64,000 nt of DNA from Norana najaformis (GCA_964023275.1 OZ029915.1:13522712-13586711), one strand, 5' to 3'. Shown: positions 49,285 through 62,752, numbered from the stretch's first letter. Program-made: numbers and translations. Notes: generated by a model not told the origin, from the letters alone.

Positions 49285-49730
49285 CTTTGTATTGGAAGTT
49301 TCCGTGACGTCATGCCAACGGGTCATCGGATTGCGGATTTGTGTGCTCACGCTGATAACGTGCTTGCGATTACTGGGTGCGTGTATCTGGAACGGGTGAT
49401 GGCTTGCATCGCACTGCTTAATGCCTATAGATGACCCGCATCGAGGGCGTGCTGATGCGTTGGTGTGACGTCAGCTGACGCGTATTTTATCACGTGGGCG
49501 CTCGCGCGGAACTGGCGCGCTTGTGTTGCGATGAGTGATGGGCCGGTTTATGTCCATCCGAACTGGACTGTTTTCGTAGCCGGAAAGAGCCTATAGATGC
49601 AGTTGTAAATGCATTGTTAAGAAGCCCAAAAATGATTTGAGAACAAAATTAGGGTTAGGGTTATGGCCTCAGTTGGTAGGCCTACAGCTAATTACAAATG
49701 CCGTTGATGGATTCGGGTGTTTAGAACTAT
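49285..49730 (+). repeat. LTR-like dispersed repeat, right of the integrase fossil
   Basis: Fullest plus-strand copy: GAAGTTTCCGTGACGTCATG (49296), GGTGTGACGTCAGCTGACGC (about 49462), ATTTTATCACGTGGGCGCTC, AAATGCATTGTTAAGAAGCC, CTAATTACAAATGCCGTTGA. CRE TGACGTCA occurs at 49305-49312 and 49466-49473; E-box CACGTG at 49491-49496. Confidence 0.65.
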
Positions 49731-49838
49731 TTATACGATGTCTGAAATACATTGAATTGAACTGTTCGTTTTCCTTATTGTATACGCGCAACTCAAATAC
49801 TGTATTTTCTCGAAATAGCAATATGCTATAAATCGGGC

Positions 49839-49938
49839 TATATAAATAAATATATATAAATAAAAATATAAATAGTCATATGCGTTGGGGTATATAAATA
49901 AATATATAAATAAAAATATAAATAGTCATATGCGTTGG
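49839..49938 (+). repeat. Two-unit ~50-bp tandem repeat
   Basis: TATATAAATAAATATATA through ATAGTCATATGCGTTGG occurs twice in direct succession (49839-49888 and 49891-49938) with a 2-bp length difference. Confidence 0.85.
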
Positions 49939-50809
49939 ATGTTTGATTTGTGAAGCGGTTTAAATTCTACTGAGCTGAGTAGGCCTACTTCGAGTTATAA
50001 TGAAAGCCGAAATATATGTGAAGATGAATATGACTTTCAACTTGACAGACATGTCGGGCGATTCGGTCGGTCGATCGTTGCCAGAAATGACGTTCTGGTA
50101 CTTGGGTCGGTCGTTTGCCACCCCTTAGGCAAGCGTCCTTCAGTCTAAGGCTGTCAGTCGGCTTAGCAGGTAACTGAATCGACAGGTAGGTTAATTTATC
50201 GACTCGTGAACTGCATACGCCGCTTAATTTATTACTTGCATTTATCTTGTATTGTGCAGAAAATCACTCATGAGGCACTTGTGCGTCATTCATCATCATC
50301 GTCATCATCACCATTAGCCACAGCTCACGATGTCAACCCCTCCCCTTGCGGATTATGGGGTCATTTAGGCCATGCCCCATTGAAGACTTGGATTATTTCT
50401 ACTCGCCATGAGCACAGTGCTGTGGCTGATATGTGTGCAAGATTTTTATAGGTTAACACTGCAATTATGCACAATTAACTAATTAATCATAATCAGTCTT
50501 AATGCCTGTGGCTGTAAACCATATATATATATAACTTCTGGACGTTCAGTTGAAGGCAGGGTTGGATTTATAAACTTTTGTGGGGGTCGAAATTTAATGT
50601 GAAATTATTTCAGTGGCATAAGCACCTGTGTGTAAAGCAGTATGAAGCCCGTTTTCCAACTAGTGATCTGGGGAGCATTGTAAATGCCAATTTTAGAGGG
50701 TAGGCCTGTATATAATAAATTTCTATTAAATATTTTACTTTTAAAGGCTGATTTTGGGTAAACAAGGGGGTGCACTTTAAAACTATAAAAACATGGGAGT
50801 TACAAGGGG

Positions 50810-51300
50810 ATGAACTATAAAACTTTACACTGTAAAACTGCATCAACCATCGCCACATCCATAGTCCATGCTAAATTAGACTATTGCAGTTCACTTTTCC
50901 TGCAAATAGCTGCACCCAAATTACCCGCCTTCAAGCCATCCAGATTGCTCTTGCTTGTGCTGTCACCAAAACCCCCAAACATCATCACATTACTCCTGTT
51001 CTTAAATCACTTCACTGGCTAAAAATACATGAACCAATTGAGTACAAACTTCTATCATTTACCTACAACACACTTCAATCCTCCCAACCCTCCTATTTTT
51101 GTGAGTTATTTACAATCCAACCACTCTGCTCAACCTGCTCTGCTCCTACCCTAAACCTCTGCCCATCCGTCACCTCATCCTTAAAATTTGGTAATCGTTC
51201 CATAGCCATAGCTTCCATCACTTGATCCCCCCAGACATGTTTTATTGTCAGATGTATTGAAACTGCCTCATCAGTCATTAATTCCTCAAGCATTCACTGC
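50810..51300 (+). mobile_element. LINE reverse-transcriptase C-terminal fragment (CR1/L2-like)
   Basis: Translations give TASTIATSIVHAKLDYCSSL, QAIQIALACAVTKTPKHHHI, TPVLKSLHWLKIHEPIEYKL, SFTYNTLQSSQPSYFCELFT and a SSLKFGNRSIAI tail, the standard thumb and C-terminal region of CR1/L2-type LINEs. A frameshift near 50900 and the lack of the palm show a 5'-truncated, dead copy. It lies about 0.6 kb before PARP3. Confidence 0.8.
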
Positions 51301-51882
51301 ATTTTGTGGTAGGAAATACCACACCTTGCCATTGTGGTTATTTAAATATGTGATTTAAATGTCCGACTTTTATGTTATGTCCCAGTTCTTGGAATTTCTT
51401 CCACTTATATCTAGAGCTGCATAATTATAGTATCTTGGCCTAACTGATGTAATGTTTCTAAAATATAATGCTTGTGGTAGACAGACAGCTGTTTAGACAA
51501 CAGTACCCACTAACTGACTTTTGCTTGTTCATGAGCTGCCCTGTGAGCCTTGTGCTGCCTACATGTCTGGGTTGGGTTAAAACTTCTTCATAGAGATTTG
51601 TCACTGGACCCCACTAAGGGCTTTGCCATTTCATCCAATTTCTCAACATTCCATTTTATCTCATACCTTCCTATTCTATACCGTTTTCTCAATTTCTCTG
51701 ATGTAACCAACAACTTCATGTAAAACCCTGATTGATTAATAGAAAGGAACTGTTCAATAACTCCACCATTTATTGTATGTAAATACATGCAGTAAAGTTA
51801 AAACTGTTAAAAAATAAAAGGCTTTCTGTTGAACACATGAATTTCATTCAGGGAAGTGAATTGTTGTGTGAATAGGATTGTC

Positions 51883-54800
51883 ATGCCACCGAAGAGGAAA
51901 CGAGGTGGTGCAGCTGGGAAAGGCAGAGGTGGCAAAAAGGCAAAGACATCTGATGAAAGTACTGAACCTGAACCGGAAGCACCAGTTCCTGCTAAAGCAG
52001 CTCGTGGCAGAGGCCGTGGCAGAGGTGGTAAGAATGCAAGAGCTGATGCTGTGCCGGATGAACCAGAACCAGAAGAACCTACCACTACTAAGCAGATCAT
52101 TGAAACACTAAAGAAAACAGATGACAAGAAGAAAACGCCCAAGATTGACCAGTACTGTAGCTTATCAAGACTTTATTCTAAGGTAGGTTTTTATGTAACT
52201 GTTATATGCTCCTGTTTGTTCTGTTTCTGTCTCTAATCAGTCTGTCTGTCTGTCTCTGGCTGTCTTTCTGCTTGCCCAGGTGCCAGGTGTATCCCATCAA
52301 GGCCATTTCAAGGTTCATTTATTGAGAAAAATAGAGAGGTGTCATGTCCAAAATGAATTAAGATGTGTCAGATAATTGGAGCCAAGTTTCACTGAGTGCA
52401 ACAGGATTTTCCAGATGATCCAAGATGCAATGTATACACTATCACTCATTGCCAATTGGTATATAGGTTTGCTTTTTCTACCATGAAGTTTTCAAGTACT
52501 AGGTTAATTAGCAGTTTGTCTTTTTTGGCTAAAAGGTTAAAAATGGCATATGTTTTATGGATAAACTCATGTGTTCATGTACATTTGCTGGAAATTTGTG
52601 GTGAAGTAGCAATATTTCCAAAATACTCTAACTTTTGGACAGTTTTTGGTTAAGGGAGCAACATCAACACAGCCACTTTGGTGTACAGCATTGTACACCT
52701 GTATGTCTGAGACAACTTGACTGAGGTGACCAGACAGTTGTGCAAACAATAAGAAAAACTCTGTTCTCGTTGCATGTTTAGCAGCCACTGTCTCAGAGAG
52801 AGTTAATTAGCCAAAACTGCCCCTGCAAAAATAGACTGGTGGGGTAAATCAAAATTGGCCAGTGACACTTGGGATGTAGAATGTCAAGAATGCTGGAAAT
52901 AAATCAACATTGGTTGCAGATGCCCATCACGAGCCACAACCTTGACATCTTGGTTGCGGTCGAGACATGGCACCAGCTTTCCTCAGATGTTGTGCTACTG
53001 AGATTGGCTCCTCTGGGCTTCCATAGTAAAGAGCCCACACACATGCACAGTGACTGCCTTGATCTAGTCATCATCGATAATTACTGCACACCTGTTACAC
53101 TTACAACAGAACTTCTTCTGTCTGTCTTAGACCACAGTCTGATCATCTCCACCATTCCATTTCTCCACGCATCGCTATTGGTCACCGAGATCAACATAAG
53201 ACGATCAAAATCATTAAACAGAAAAGTGTTTTTTTGGTGCCTTGTCAGTAGCACTTTGCCGGATGTCAGCAGCTGCTGAAACCTCCTCAATCAAGATATT
53301 AAATCTTCACAGTTATCCACACTTATTCCATCATCGATAAGCTGCTGCTGCTATGACAGCCCACATTAGGTTCAGTCCTTTCTGTCAATGGTTGAATTCA
53401 AAGTGTAGAGTGATGCAGCAGACTCAGGCGCGTGGAACTCTGCTATCAAAAGACATAGTTGGACGATAATTGATACAAATGAATAGATTTACTCTTTAAA
53501 GCAAAATTGTCTACATTTGACTCTATTCCAGCTTTTCTTCTGCATGACTATGTCATGTGCTGCTGGTATGGTGTGCAATACATCACGAAGGGAGTTCTAC
53601 CACCCAGTCAGAAGTGTGCCATCATATGACCATCATTGGAGAAGCTAGGAATGGTCCCTGATGACATTCACACCTATAGGCCTATCTTAAATACCAGCTT
53701 TCTGTCGAAAGTGATCAAGAAAATAGTAGCCTTGCAAATGTCATGCTATCTGGAAGCATCCGACTTCACACTGAAGCTGCAATTCAGGTCGAAAAAAGGT
53801 CCTTTGGCTGTTGCTATACATTCTGCACACACGGCCGATCTGACCACAGTCATCACAGCACCTAAATCTCATTGCCATGAATATGCTGAATATGTCCAGC
53901 TGTACTCCAGCGGCCATCCATACAATTCATATGCATGTCCTACATCAGTGCTGACCACTGTGATACAGGTACAAGCTTGGTGTTATCAAATCAGCTTCGA
54001 CCCAACCTGGCCAGAATGCTAAATCGGTGGGTTGGAACTGCTTGGGCACAGACTAAAATCAACCAGGATACCTCTTTTCATTTCCAAACTGACCTCAGCG
54101 TTTCATCTGTGACCTGGGAGTCCTCACAGTTATGGACAGTTATCCATGGCTGACCATGTGCACTTGCTGTGAAAGTTATGCTGGTATCAGCTGCGTCATA
54201 TTCAGTCAGTAGGATGCAACTTGTCATTCACTACTGTTTCTTTTCCTGACACAAAATGGACTACTAGAACTCCATTTTACCTGCCTGCAAAATTTCGTAA
54301 TCCATCAGCTTCAGGCCATCTTTATTGGCCACTCTACTGAAATTCTCTCATATTTCAGAATATATGACTATGCTTGAGAAACCCCTCAAAACATTGGCAC
54401 AAATCAAAACTGAATTTCATACAGCACTGGATTGGGCTGGAAGTAATAAGTAACTTGGTGAAAGCTGCCTGCTTCTGTCATAAATAGTAAAAACCGTGTG
54501 AGCTTCTGAAATGAATGGGTTTCAGTTAACATTTAAAAATAAGTTTAGTTTGATACACCTGGTTGTGAGTCCTGTTTACTCTTAGTTCAGATTTAAGGAG
54601 TGCCGCTTTTATTTGACTAGGTGTTGGACGATTATGATTGTATGCTGAACCAGACAAACATTGGACACAATAACAATAAGTATTATGTCATACAAGCTAT
54701 CGAGAGTGGGGGCTCTTACTACACGTGGAACCGGTGGGGCCGAGTGGTAAGTATTCATTTCATAATTTTAAAAAGTAGATTACTGGCTTTCAAGCCACAT

Positions 54801-57800
54801 TTAAGTAAGGTTGATAAACCATGTAGTTTAGTTTGTATTGTTTTTATCAGATATTCTCCCTTTCTATGCATCATAATTGATGTACATTTAACACTGTTAT
54901 GGAACCCTTTAATGCAATAAGACTCTGCTAGAGAACTGAGCAATTAGTAATCCTTTATGTAAACCGTACATCTGGGCTAGCAGACAAAAACCACAGCCAT
55001 TCTGCAGGATACGTTTTAAGCATCCATACTTCGGCACTGATTTAATGACTGCAAAGGTGGGCTGAATTGGTGCAGATGACCTGGTGTTCCATTGATTGTC
55101 ACTCATCCTAGTAGTAAAATGTAAATGTAAATGTATAGGTTTTATAAAGCGACCGTATGGCCTCAACCCTGCTCGTTTTGGCAAAATGAATTTATTGTAG
55201 CTGTGTTCATGAGATTTTGTAACTTTGCTGTATTGAAGTTGTTTATTGAATCACCAACAACCAACAATCTCGACATTTGCAACAGTTTCACCTAAATATT
55301 ACAAGTGCTGGTGTCAAAGGGCAATCCAGAAGGGACAGATGTACTTGCAAGCATTATAGCCACAGCTTCAAGGTGCAAATACACATGCAAACTGCAGTTC
55401 TGTTGGATATACACATCCATGATGATGATCAACGTAATCAAACAGAAAGAGCCAGTGCCAACTGGTGCACGTTCAGCTAGTACTTAAACATTCCAGTTTC
55501 CTGCAGGCTTTGGATAGAGAGTTTGATGCAGCTGGGCCTGCTTAAGTTAACTACATTTAAAAGATTATCAGTCTGAGTAATGGCAAATTGCATAGCATTG
55601 ACTGCATGTGGAGCACCTGCATCTGCTGTGAGATGCAAGACTCCCCTTTAACATCCAAGAAATACAATGCACAACAAGAGCACAGGCACGTAGAGCTTTT
55701 ATATGGTTTGTGGTAGCCAGTGAATAGACTCTAGGGCAGGAGTGACATGGTAAAGCTGAATATAACTCACTTGTTCATATGACTTTACAAGGGATACACA
55801 GCCTATTTGGGACCGGGGCAAAATTGTGCTTTCCCAGTTGGCTATGGTGCCAAAAAGTTGCATTGGCTGGAATCTCGGGAGCAGTGACTATTTTGATAAT
55901 TTCCTGAAGAAACTCAAACAGACAAAAAAGTTTATGATGAAACTAAAAAAAGTTTGCAATAGATAATTGTGTATTTATATTCAACATTGGCTAGAATTAC
56001 CAGTAACTGCTGAATTTAATTTAATTAATGAGAGAGTTTGGCTTCTATTAATTTTACAGTCATCTCCAAGTAAAATTCAATATGAGCAGTTGAAATTCTA
56101 AAAAGTTATAAGTAGGGCCTTAAATTTGACCTTAATTGATATTTTGAACGTTTTTTTACATGCATGGTGTGTGCTTATAACCATGGCTGACATTTTCAAA
56201 GCCAGGCTTTTGGATAACAAATATTAAGCCATGACTGATTTGCTTTGGATAAATTTCTAACCAAATGCTTTAAGTGCATTTACTGACAAATTAATTATTC
56301 ATTCCAGTATATGGCTTTTCATTAAAAGTCTTAACATGATTGTTTTTCTTTTACTGTGGTTTTCTTTAATGGAAATTTAGACATGATTCTTGACTTCTGC
56401 ATGTGTTACCTGAATAAAGTGAACTCACTTTGATATCGTCCACTGGCATTTAGTTTTAGGGTGCACAAATGGCAAGAAGCCAATGGACGAAATAACCTAA
56501 AGATTTTCAGGGTGAATTTTAATTTTGGGGCCAGTTTTGTTTTACCAATGTATGTGTGACATTGTAATATTGTTTTCTGTTAAACTATTCAGGCAAATGG
56601 TTTTGAGAAATGTCTCTGAATGTCATCTATTTTGTTTTTATGGTGGGTTAATTAGGGTGAACCTGGAGCCAAATCTCAGAAGGGTCCAATGGGTAAAGAC
56701 AAGGCAATCAAGGACTTTGAAAAAAAGTTCTACGATAAAACAAGAAACAAGTGGAGCGAGAGGGAGAAATTTGTTGCAGTTCATGGCAAATACACTCTGC
56801 TCGAAATGGGTGACGAAGAGGAGGAAGAGCCAGCTGTTACTACGGTGATTGATTCATTGTCTCTCTCGCCAGAAGCAGGAGCAGTTAACAAGAAGTCTAT
56901 TTTTTAATTTGCTGAAAGTTTTTCAAAAAATTTGTTGTTTTTAACATATAATTATCAAATTTCTTTTTAATTTACAGTGTATATCAATTCTGTGGTTATG
57001 AGCCCTGACAGGTAAATTTCTTTCCACACCTGCACTTACCCTAATTTGACATATGCTGTATATGCCAAATGGCAGAATCACCCAGTGAGCCTCCTTCCAC
57101 TCTCTAGGATTGTATTTAAAACATTTCAGGCCCAAACTATTGTGGCTAGCATTCTTTAGATTTCTTTTAATGGTGAGTTACCACCAGCTGAAATCCTTGC
57201 TCTGTCCTGTGTATGCCCTGTCTTCATGTTTCTGTGTCAGTCAGTCCCCTCGGTAACCTGTTTGAGAGCTCTTCTATACTTCATCCTGTGCTTGCCTGGT
57301 ATCTTTTTATTGTGTCAGAATCTCATGTCAGTCAAGCACTGGTGTTTTCTATTTCACTCTTCAACTTTTCAAAGCTTTAAGTTATGCCTTTTCTTTCTAT
57401 GCTATTCCCTTTTCCCAATTGCTGTTCTTCACCAAAATGATCATCTTCCAACTGGCATGGTAAAAAGTCTCGCTTCTGATCTAAAAACCTCATTGGTAAT
57501 CAATATATATCATCTTTCTTATAATCTTCATAGTGATATTGAACTCAACCTAGTCCATCATTTTTAAAAACTTTATACTTCTTTCATCTGAACATTGCCT
57601 CTATCTTTTCAAAGCTTCTACCGTGACAAATTATCTTACTGAGCAGTAGCTTGAAGTCTGGCACTGGATGAAACATCTTGGCCATAGGCGTCATTATAAC
57701 TCCCAAGTATTAGCTTATATCTCTGATTCTAAAATCATTGCATTGGCTACCCTTAGAAAATAGAATAATTTTCAAGAGCAGGCTAATTATCTATAAGGTT

Positions 57801-60800
57801 CTACATTTTGGTCAGCCTCACTATTTTCATCTTGTGCTGACTTCCGAGACACTCGTGACTGTTCAAGCAGGTCCTCTGTCTGTCTGACTGTCTCACTTTA
57901 ACCATACCAAAGACATGGACGGCTCTTGGTTGGTGTGCCTTTTCTGTTCCTGGCCCCGGATTCTGGAACTCTCTTTCTTGCTAAAGTCGCTCTGCAGGGG
58001 CTGTGTTGGCCTTTAGATTTTGATTTAAACTTATTTTTCCTGGACTCATTTCCTTGCAGGCTGTTTCTGTGTTTTCTTGGATTTTCTTCTTGGCTCTTGC
58101 AAAACCTAAATTTTGGTATGCACACCAACTTTACTGAGTAGCGACCATTGACTGATACCTTAACCATTATTACAGAGGTACTGTAGAAGTTATTGGATTA
58201 TTTTATATGACACTTCTCTGTTATTCTTTTAGTGTATCTGATTCTCCCTGTCTGTGTTGCCCTTTCCCTGTGCTTTCTGTGTCTCTGTCTTTCTCTTTCT
58301 GTTGCTCTCTTTTGACCTTTGTTTCTCATTCACTGGTTTGCCACTCTTAATTTATTCATTCTATGCATTTGTGGTGGGTTATTTCTGACTGGTCTAACAA
58401 GAAAGATGCTTTTTCTGCCAGAAATGTTCTTAACAAAATTAAAATGTTAGCAGCCTGAGACATACCAACTGACAGTTTCAGATGTTGGTATTCAATAACT
58501 GTTTAGTTTTATTATTATATGCTAAATAGACTTGGACCATTATTAGGTTGATGAGGTGGTAAAAATTACATTGCCGTGTACACTGGACAAGCCAACTCAA
58601 GATCTTATAAAGCTCATCTTTGACAATGACATGTTCAACGAAGCAATGAAAAATTTGGAAATTGGTACGTGAATTGGTACAAGCTGTTATCCAACTAATG
58701 CCAGTAGCTTTGAATATGTAATTAGATGCTTTTCAGTTAGTAAAAAATGTGGACCTTCAAGCAAAATCGTAGTATTAGTATAGCTTGTAATCTCATTTGT
58801 TTCTACTTAATGCCTCTAGTTCTGCTCATAAAACTGAACTGCATGCTTTGGAAGAAAGCCTTTGCTGACAGTTGTTTAGTATTTCATGTGGTGTAATTTA
58901 GCAGTGGGTTACTATAATACTTGTCTAATTGAATTTTTAGTATCAGTGATACAGATTTCCCTTTTACAACAGAAGTCAATTTTTAACAAAATCTCTATTT
59001 TGAGACTCTTCCGGTTATTCTGGTTTTTTGAATTCTTCCTTCTGATTACATGTAAATAGTCATGCAAGCAGTATTAAAAATGTGATGTCTTGAGTATTGA
59101 AAATATTAGTGCTAAATTGTGAATCTTATGAAACAGGAGTTTACATTTGCTAATGGTTTTGTTTTCATTCAGCAAGTTTTCAAAGAAGACACTTGATGGT
59201 TAAACTGGTAAATGCAGTATCTATAGTGTTATCATTGCAGCCATTAGCCATTTCATGCTTTCAGCTCTTTTTCAATCTTTTGCATGATGTTCAGATGGCT
59301 CATATATATTTGCACTTTATTTCCACAGAGCAAACAAATCTTAAATAGCAAGTAATTTATTTCTTATTGGCAGATGTGAAGAAGATGCCCTTAGGAAAGA
59401 TTTCTAAGAGTCAGATTGCAAAAGGTTTTGAAGTTCTGGAAAAGATTGCTGATGCCTTAAAGAACAACAGAAAGTCTGTCTTGCCGCAGTTGTCATCAGA
59501 TTTCTATACTTTGATACCTCACAACTTTGGAAGGCAGAGGCCGCCAGTAATTTCTGATAGCGAATTCCTCCAGAAAAAGATGGATCTACTCACTGTAAGT
59601 GCAGTGAAAGAAAAACAACATAATTATGTTCAAAATTTGTAACTAAGTGGCATATGATATTCAATGCATGCAGATGAATTTCTTTTGAGTCCATAGAACT
59701 TCTGCTCTTCTTTTCGATGATTATCTCCGTTGAGGTCCTTCAACACTGCTGCCCATTTGAATGGACACGGCCTGTTCAGGTCCCTTTGTGTGGACCAAGT
59801 TACAAATTCTGAAGTGAAGTTTCACTCGGGAAGTGATTGGGTGACCTCTGACCTAGAGAATCTTGATTTTAAAAAATTCAGAAGAAAACTTTTGGGTAGG
59901 TTTGGTCATTATTGGTCAGCCTACGTAAAGCAAAGTATGCTAGTTCACGTTCTGTTTGCCAGGTAATTGTAATTGTAATGGTGAAAGGTTATATAGCTTC
60001 ATATTTAGTGAGCTACTCAAGACCACTGTATAATATAAACTGTCAGCATGAGTGCAAAGTTAAACAATAGATAGATTTTCAATTTTTTTCAAGTGACAGT
60101 TTGTTAGCCTTTACCCAATTTGCTTGAGGCTTAACCCGTTTAACTCAAGAAATCAGAATACTGGTTTACATGTATTTTTACTTATTTGGGGAAGCCGGTT
60201 TAATGATTTCATCAATGGTGTCACATTCCCATGAGGCCAGTTTCACTTAGTTGATTCACACCAGTAAATCAATTCATAGATGTTATTTGTTGATGGGTGA
60301 AAATGAAGATGAGTAATAAGCAGAGTCAAGGTGGTGAAAGTGCAACGAAAAAGTAGTTAAGTCTCATGGAGGCGCCGCATGTAGAAAGCAATCAGGAGAG
60401 GAATATTAGTGTGCCTGATTATTCTTGCATCGAGACTGAAAGTGTTGATCATGTTGATTACATTTCTGAGAAAGTGAAATTCAGGTGTGCCAGTCACAGG
60501 TAATGGTTCTGGCAATTCAGCCCAACATGGAAGAGATCAGTTGCTGGCATAACAGGCTGTACTTTATTTCAAACATTGTGCCAGGACCTAAAGATCTTTT
60601 CCCCATTTGTACGAGTGGCTGTGATGTGATGAAATATTTTCACCTGTTTATAACTGATAGCAAGTGGATTTGCATGAAACACGTGACAGATCTGACGAAT
60701 CAGATGAAGACAAGCAAACCAGAGGACTACTATGCATCACAGTTGGTGAATATCACACTAGGCGGCAGTACTAGGCTGAGGCAACCAGCACCAATACCTG

Positions 60801-62752
60801 TGTTGTATGAAGAGGAAAGGTCAGCAGATATTAGATGCATATATCCTAGTACACCAACCAAAGATATAATCCATTAAAGAAGTCAAAAACAGTTGTTTGT
60901 TGTACAACCTGTATTACTTACCTGTGCATATGGAAGGGCAGCAGCTGTTGGAAGGATGAAAGTACAGTCTTAGCATTATTGAGTTAATTCAAGGAGTTTC
61001 CCCGCATTTAAATAGTTTTATGTCTTATATGCTTGGTGGCTGGTGATTATTTCTCGAACATGTAAAAAACAATTTTCTCAGAGCTCTGGGATGCAGTTTA
61101 TTTCTTTGGGGGTAATGAGGCAAAAGGGTTAACTTTCAAGAACTGTTCCAGTTCATTTTTCAGTTTGCAAGAAAGGGTTACTGAAAATTTGTCTGTTTTT
61201 GTTTAACCAAAAGATTCTCTGACTGAAAAGTTGCTGATAGAGGCATAGACTATTAAGTTAGCTAGATTTTTAATGTCATGAATTATGTGGTTGTTGAGGT
61301 TCTGGGTGACATAGAAGTGGCACAAGCAATTCAGAAAGAAGAAAAGAACAATGACGGCAAATCGGTCAGTTATTCTATTTTCTGTGTTGCCTTGCTTTTG
61401 ATCATAAGTAAAATGCTAGCCATTTGAAATTATGTCATTAAACCATTGTTAACCATAAACCTCAGTTTATTTTACAGCCATTTAAAATGGCTTCAGATTT
61501 TGACAATTCGCGGCTGCCATATGAACTATTGTCTTAAGTCACTCAGTTGTTACTGTTTGACTTGCTGTGGCTACTATCTGAACTTCATCAGAGGTTCTTA
61601 TGTGAGGCACTGTGCTAGTCAGTAAGCATGTGTTGCTAATAACTTACTGTATGAACTGTTATTTCTAAATCAGTATCAATAGATTTCTATATGAACTATA
61701 AAAAATTAGTACAGTTTGCTTTATGAAGTGTTCTAAATGAACATGGTTAAGTTATGAGCTGTTTTTAGTTAGTGTGGGTTACCATATGAAGTCTTGTCTT
61801 AAATCAGCAGGGTCTAATAATTGTATGAACTGTTTTAAATTTGTATAGTGCCCTTTAATTGCAGCATTTGAGATCAAGTCCTGGTGTTGCATTTGTCTAT
61901 TTGCCATTATGAATACAGAGACAGGGACATGCACTGGTTTGAGACAGTGAACTTCTAAGGAAGGGTAGTCCAGCTGGTGTTAAATTGCTGTCCATGAAAT
62001 GCCTGTGAAATAATTATCTTTGGCATGTTAGCCTTCTTGGCCGAACAAATGCAAAGTCCATGATTATCTTTGCATTTCTGCCAAACTTTCATCCAAACTT
62101 TCGTCCAAACTTTTGCAGTGTTCTTCTGTGAACTAAATTAATCATTGTGTTCTGTGAATGAAAGTGTAGAGTTACCAAAACTTACCTTAGTGTTCTGATT
62201 TTTTCAAGGGAGTAGAAAATCTACCACATCACCTGGACTATAAATATGGACTGTTGCAGTGTGGTCTGAAGCATATGGACAAAGATTCAAAACTGTTTAA
62301 AGTAGGTATTTCAGTCTTTTAACATAAATTAATTATCAGTCTTAAAGTTTTAACTAAATATTATGGATCTTTGCTGCTGAGTCTGTTGTATCTTCGGCCT
62401 AATGAAATAACCGCCCATTGATTATTTTGCCAAACTTATGTACTAGTTTTGATCATATTTATATGGCAATGCTGTTTAATGCAGAAGATGTCAATTGATG
62501 TCGCTAAGCACTTGTGACTTTACGGTTGCCATCTCATAGTGCCTTGATTCTTTTTTGCAAGAAAAGCACTCAACTAATCAGTCTGTATGAAATTGCTGTA
62601 AAGATTTTAAGAAAAAACGAGGAACAGTTCTTATGGAAAAGTAATTGGCAGCGTTGAAATTTTGTTGTTAGATTCTGGAGAACTACCTTTCTGCAACTCA
62701 GTATGGCAGTGTGCAGATTATTGATATTTGGGAAGTAAACCGACACAGTGAG
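51883..62752 (+). CDS. PARP3: PARP3 (mono-ADP-ribosyltransferase), first eight coding exons
   Basis: Exons: 51883-52182, 54621-54746, 56656-56844, 58547-58664, 59374-59594, 61299-61364, 62209-62301, 62672-62752; 1194 bp, 398 codons, frame kept. Exon 1: Lys/Arg/Gly-rich N-terminal tail (MPPKRKRGG, GRGRGRGG) with a nuclear signal. Exons 2-3: WGR DNA-binding domain (DDYDCMLNQTNIGHNNNKYY, TWNRWGRV, KDFEKKFYDKTRNKWSER). Exons 4-7: helical regulatory domain (DVKKMPLGKISKSQIAKGFE, FYTLIPHNFGRQRPP, LGDIEVAQAIQ). Exon 8 leads toward the catalytic fold (IIDIWEVNRHSE). The NQTNI/NNNK and IWEVN motifs fit PARP3 better than PARP1 or PARP2. Known family role: strand-break-activated nuclear mono-ADP-ribosylation. 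The His-Tyr-Glu part lies beyond the window. Start chosen at MPPKRK; an in-frame ATG 27 bp upstream is less likely. The exon 3 donor (G|GTGATT) is weak. Confidence 0.9.
52880..54360 (+). mobile_element. LINE remnant in PARP3 intron 1 (endonuclease and RT)
   Basis: In order: endonuclease-like NLDILVAVETWHQLSSDVVL (about 52942) and SVLDHSLIISTIPF (about 53120), then reverse-transcriptase pieces YRPILNTSFLSKVIKKIVAL (about 53672), FRSKKGPLAVAIHSAH, and a C-terminal QLSMADHV / YQLRHIQSV / LSFTTVSF series near 54130-54245. The frame is broken many times. It is in the same orientation as PARP3. Confidence 0.75.
54747..56655. other. PARP3 intron 2, no other gene seen
   Basis: AT-rich and CpG-poor. 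A SINE-like scrap lies at about 55115-55200 (GCGACCGTATGGCCTCAACC, compare 23985). Nothing else recognisable. Confidence 0.5.
57700..58110 (+). mobile_element. LINE C-terminal remnant in PARP3 intron 3
   Basis: Reads a LHWLPLR-like thumb motif (about 57735) and, further on, CAFSVPGPGFWNSLSLL (about 57930), the usual F.V.GP..WNSLP end of CR1/L2-type reverse-transcriptase ORFs. Stops and small indels are frequent. Confidence 0.55.
59725..59970 (-). repeat. Degenerate SINE copy in PARP3 intron 5
   Basis: CAACACTGCTGCCCATTTGA resembles the SINE core at 24155 and 3680 (CTGCCCGTTTGAATGG), and the far end has (GTAATT)n at about 59966. The tRNA-like head is not recognisable. Confidence 0.4.
60303..60880 (+). 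mobile_element. piggyBac-like transposase N-terminal fragment
   Basis: After an acidic, Ser-rich stretch (SVPDYSCIETESVDHVDYIS) the frame at 60485-60877 reads GPKDLFPICTSGCDVMKYFH and LFITDSKWICMKHVTDLTNQ. This resembles the DDE_Tnp_1_7/piggyBac entry pattern (PxxFFxLFxTxExxxxIVxxTN). The catalytic Asp residues are not visible, so it is a truncated scrap in PARP3 intron 5, sense orientation. Confidence 0.4.

Noticed and set aside
49650-49663. TTAGGG-like telomeric repeat
   Set aside because: Only about two units inside an LTR-like repeat copy; far too short for an interstitial telomere.
56845-56907. Extension of PARP3 exon 3 to a stop at 56907
   Set aside because: The extra residues (VIDSLSLSPEAGAVNKKSIF) have no PARP3 counterpart, and splicing at 56844 restores the conserved reading into the next exon.
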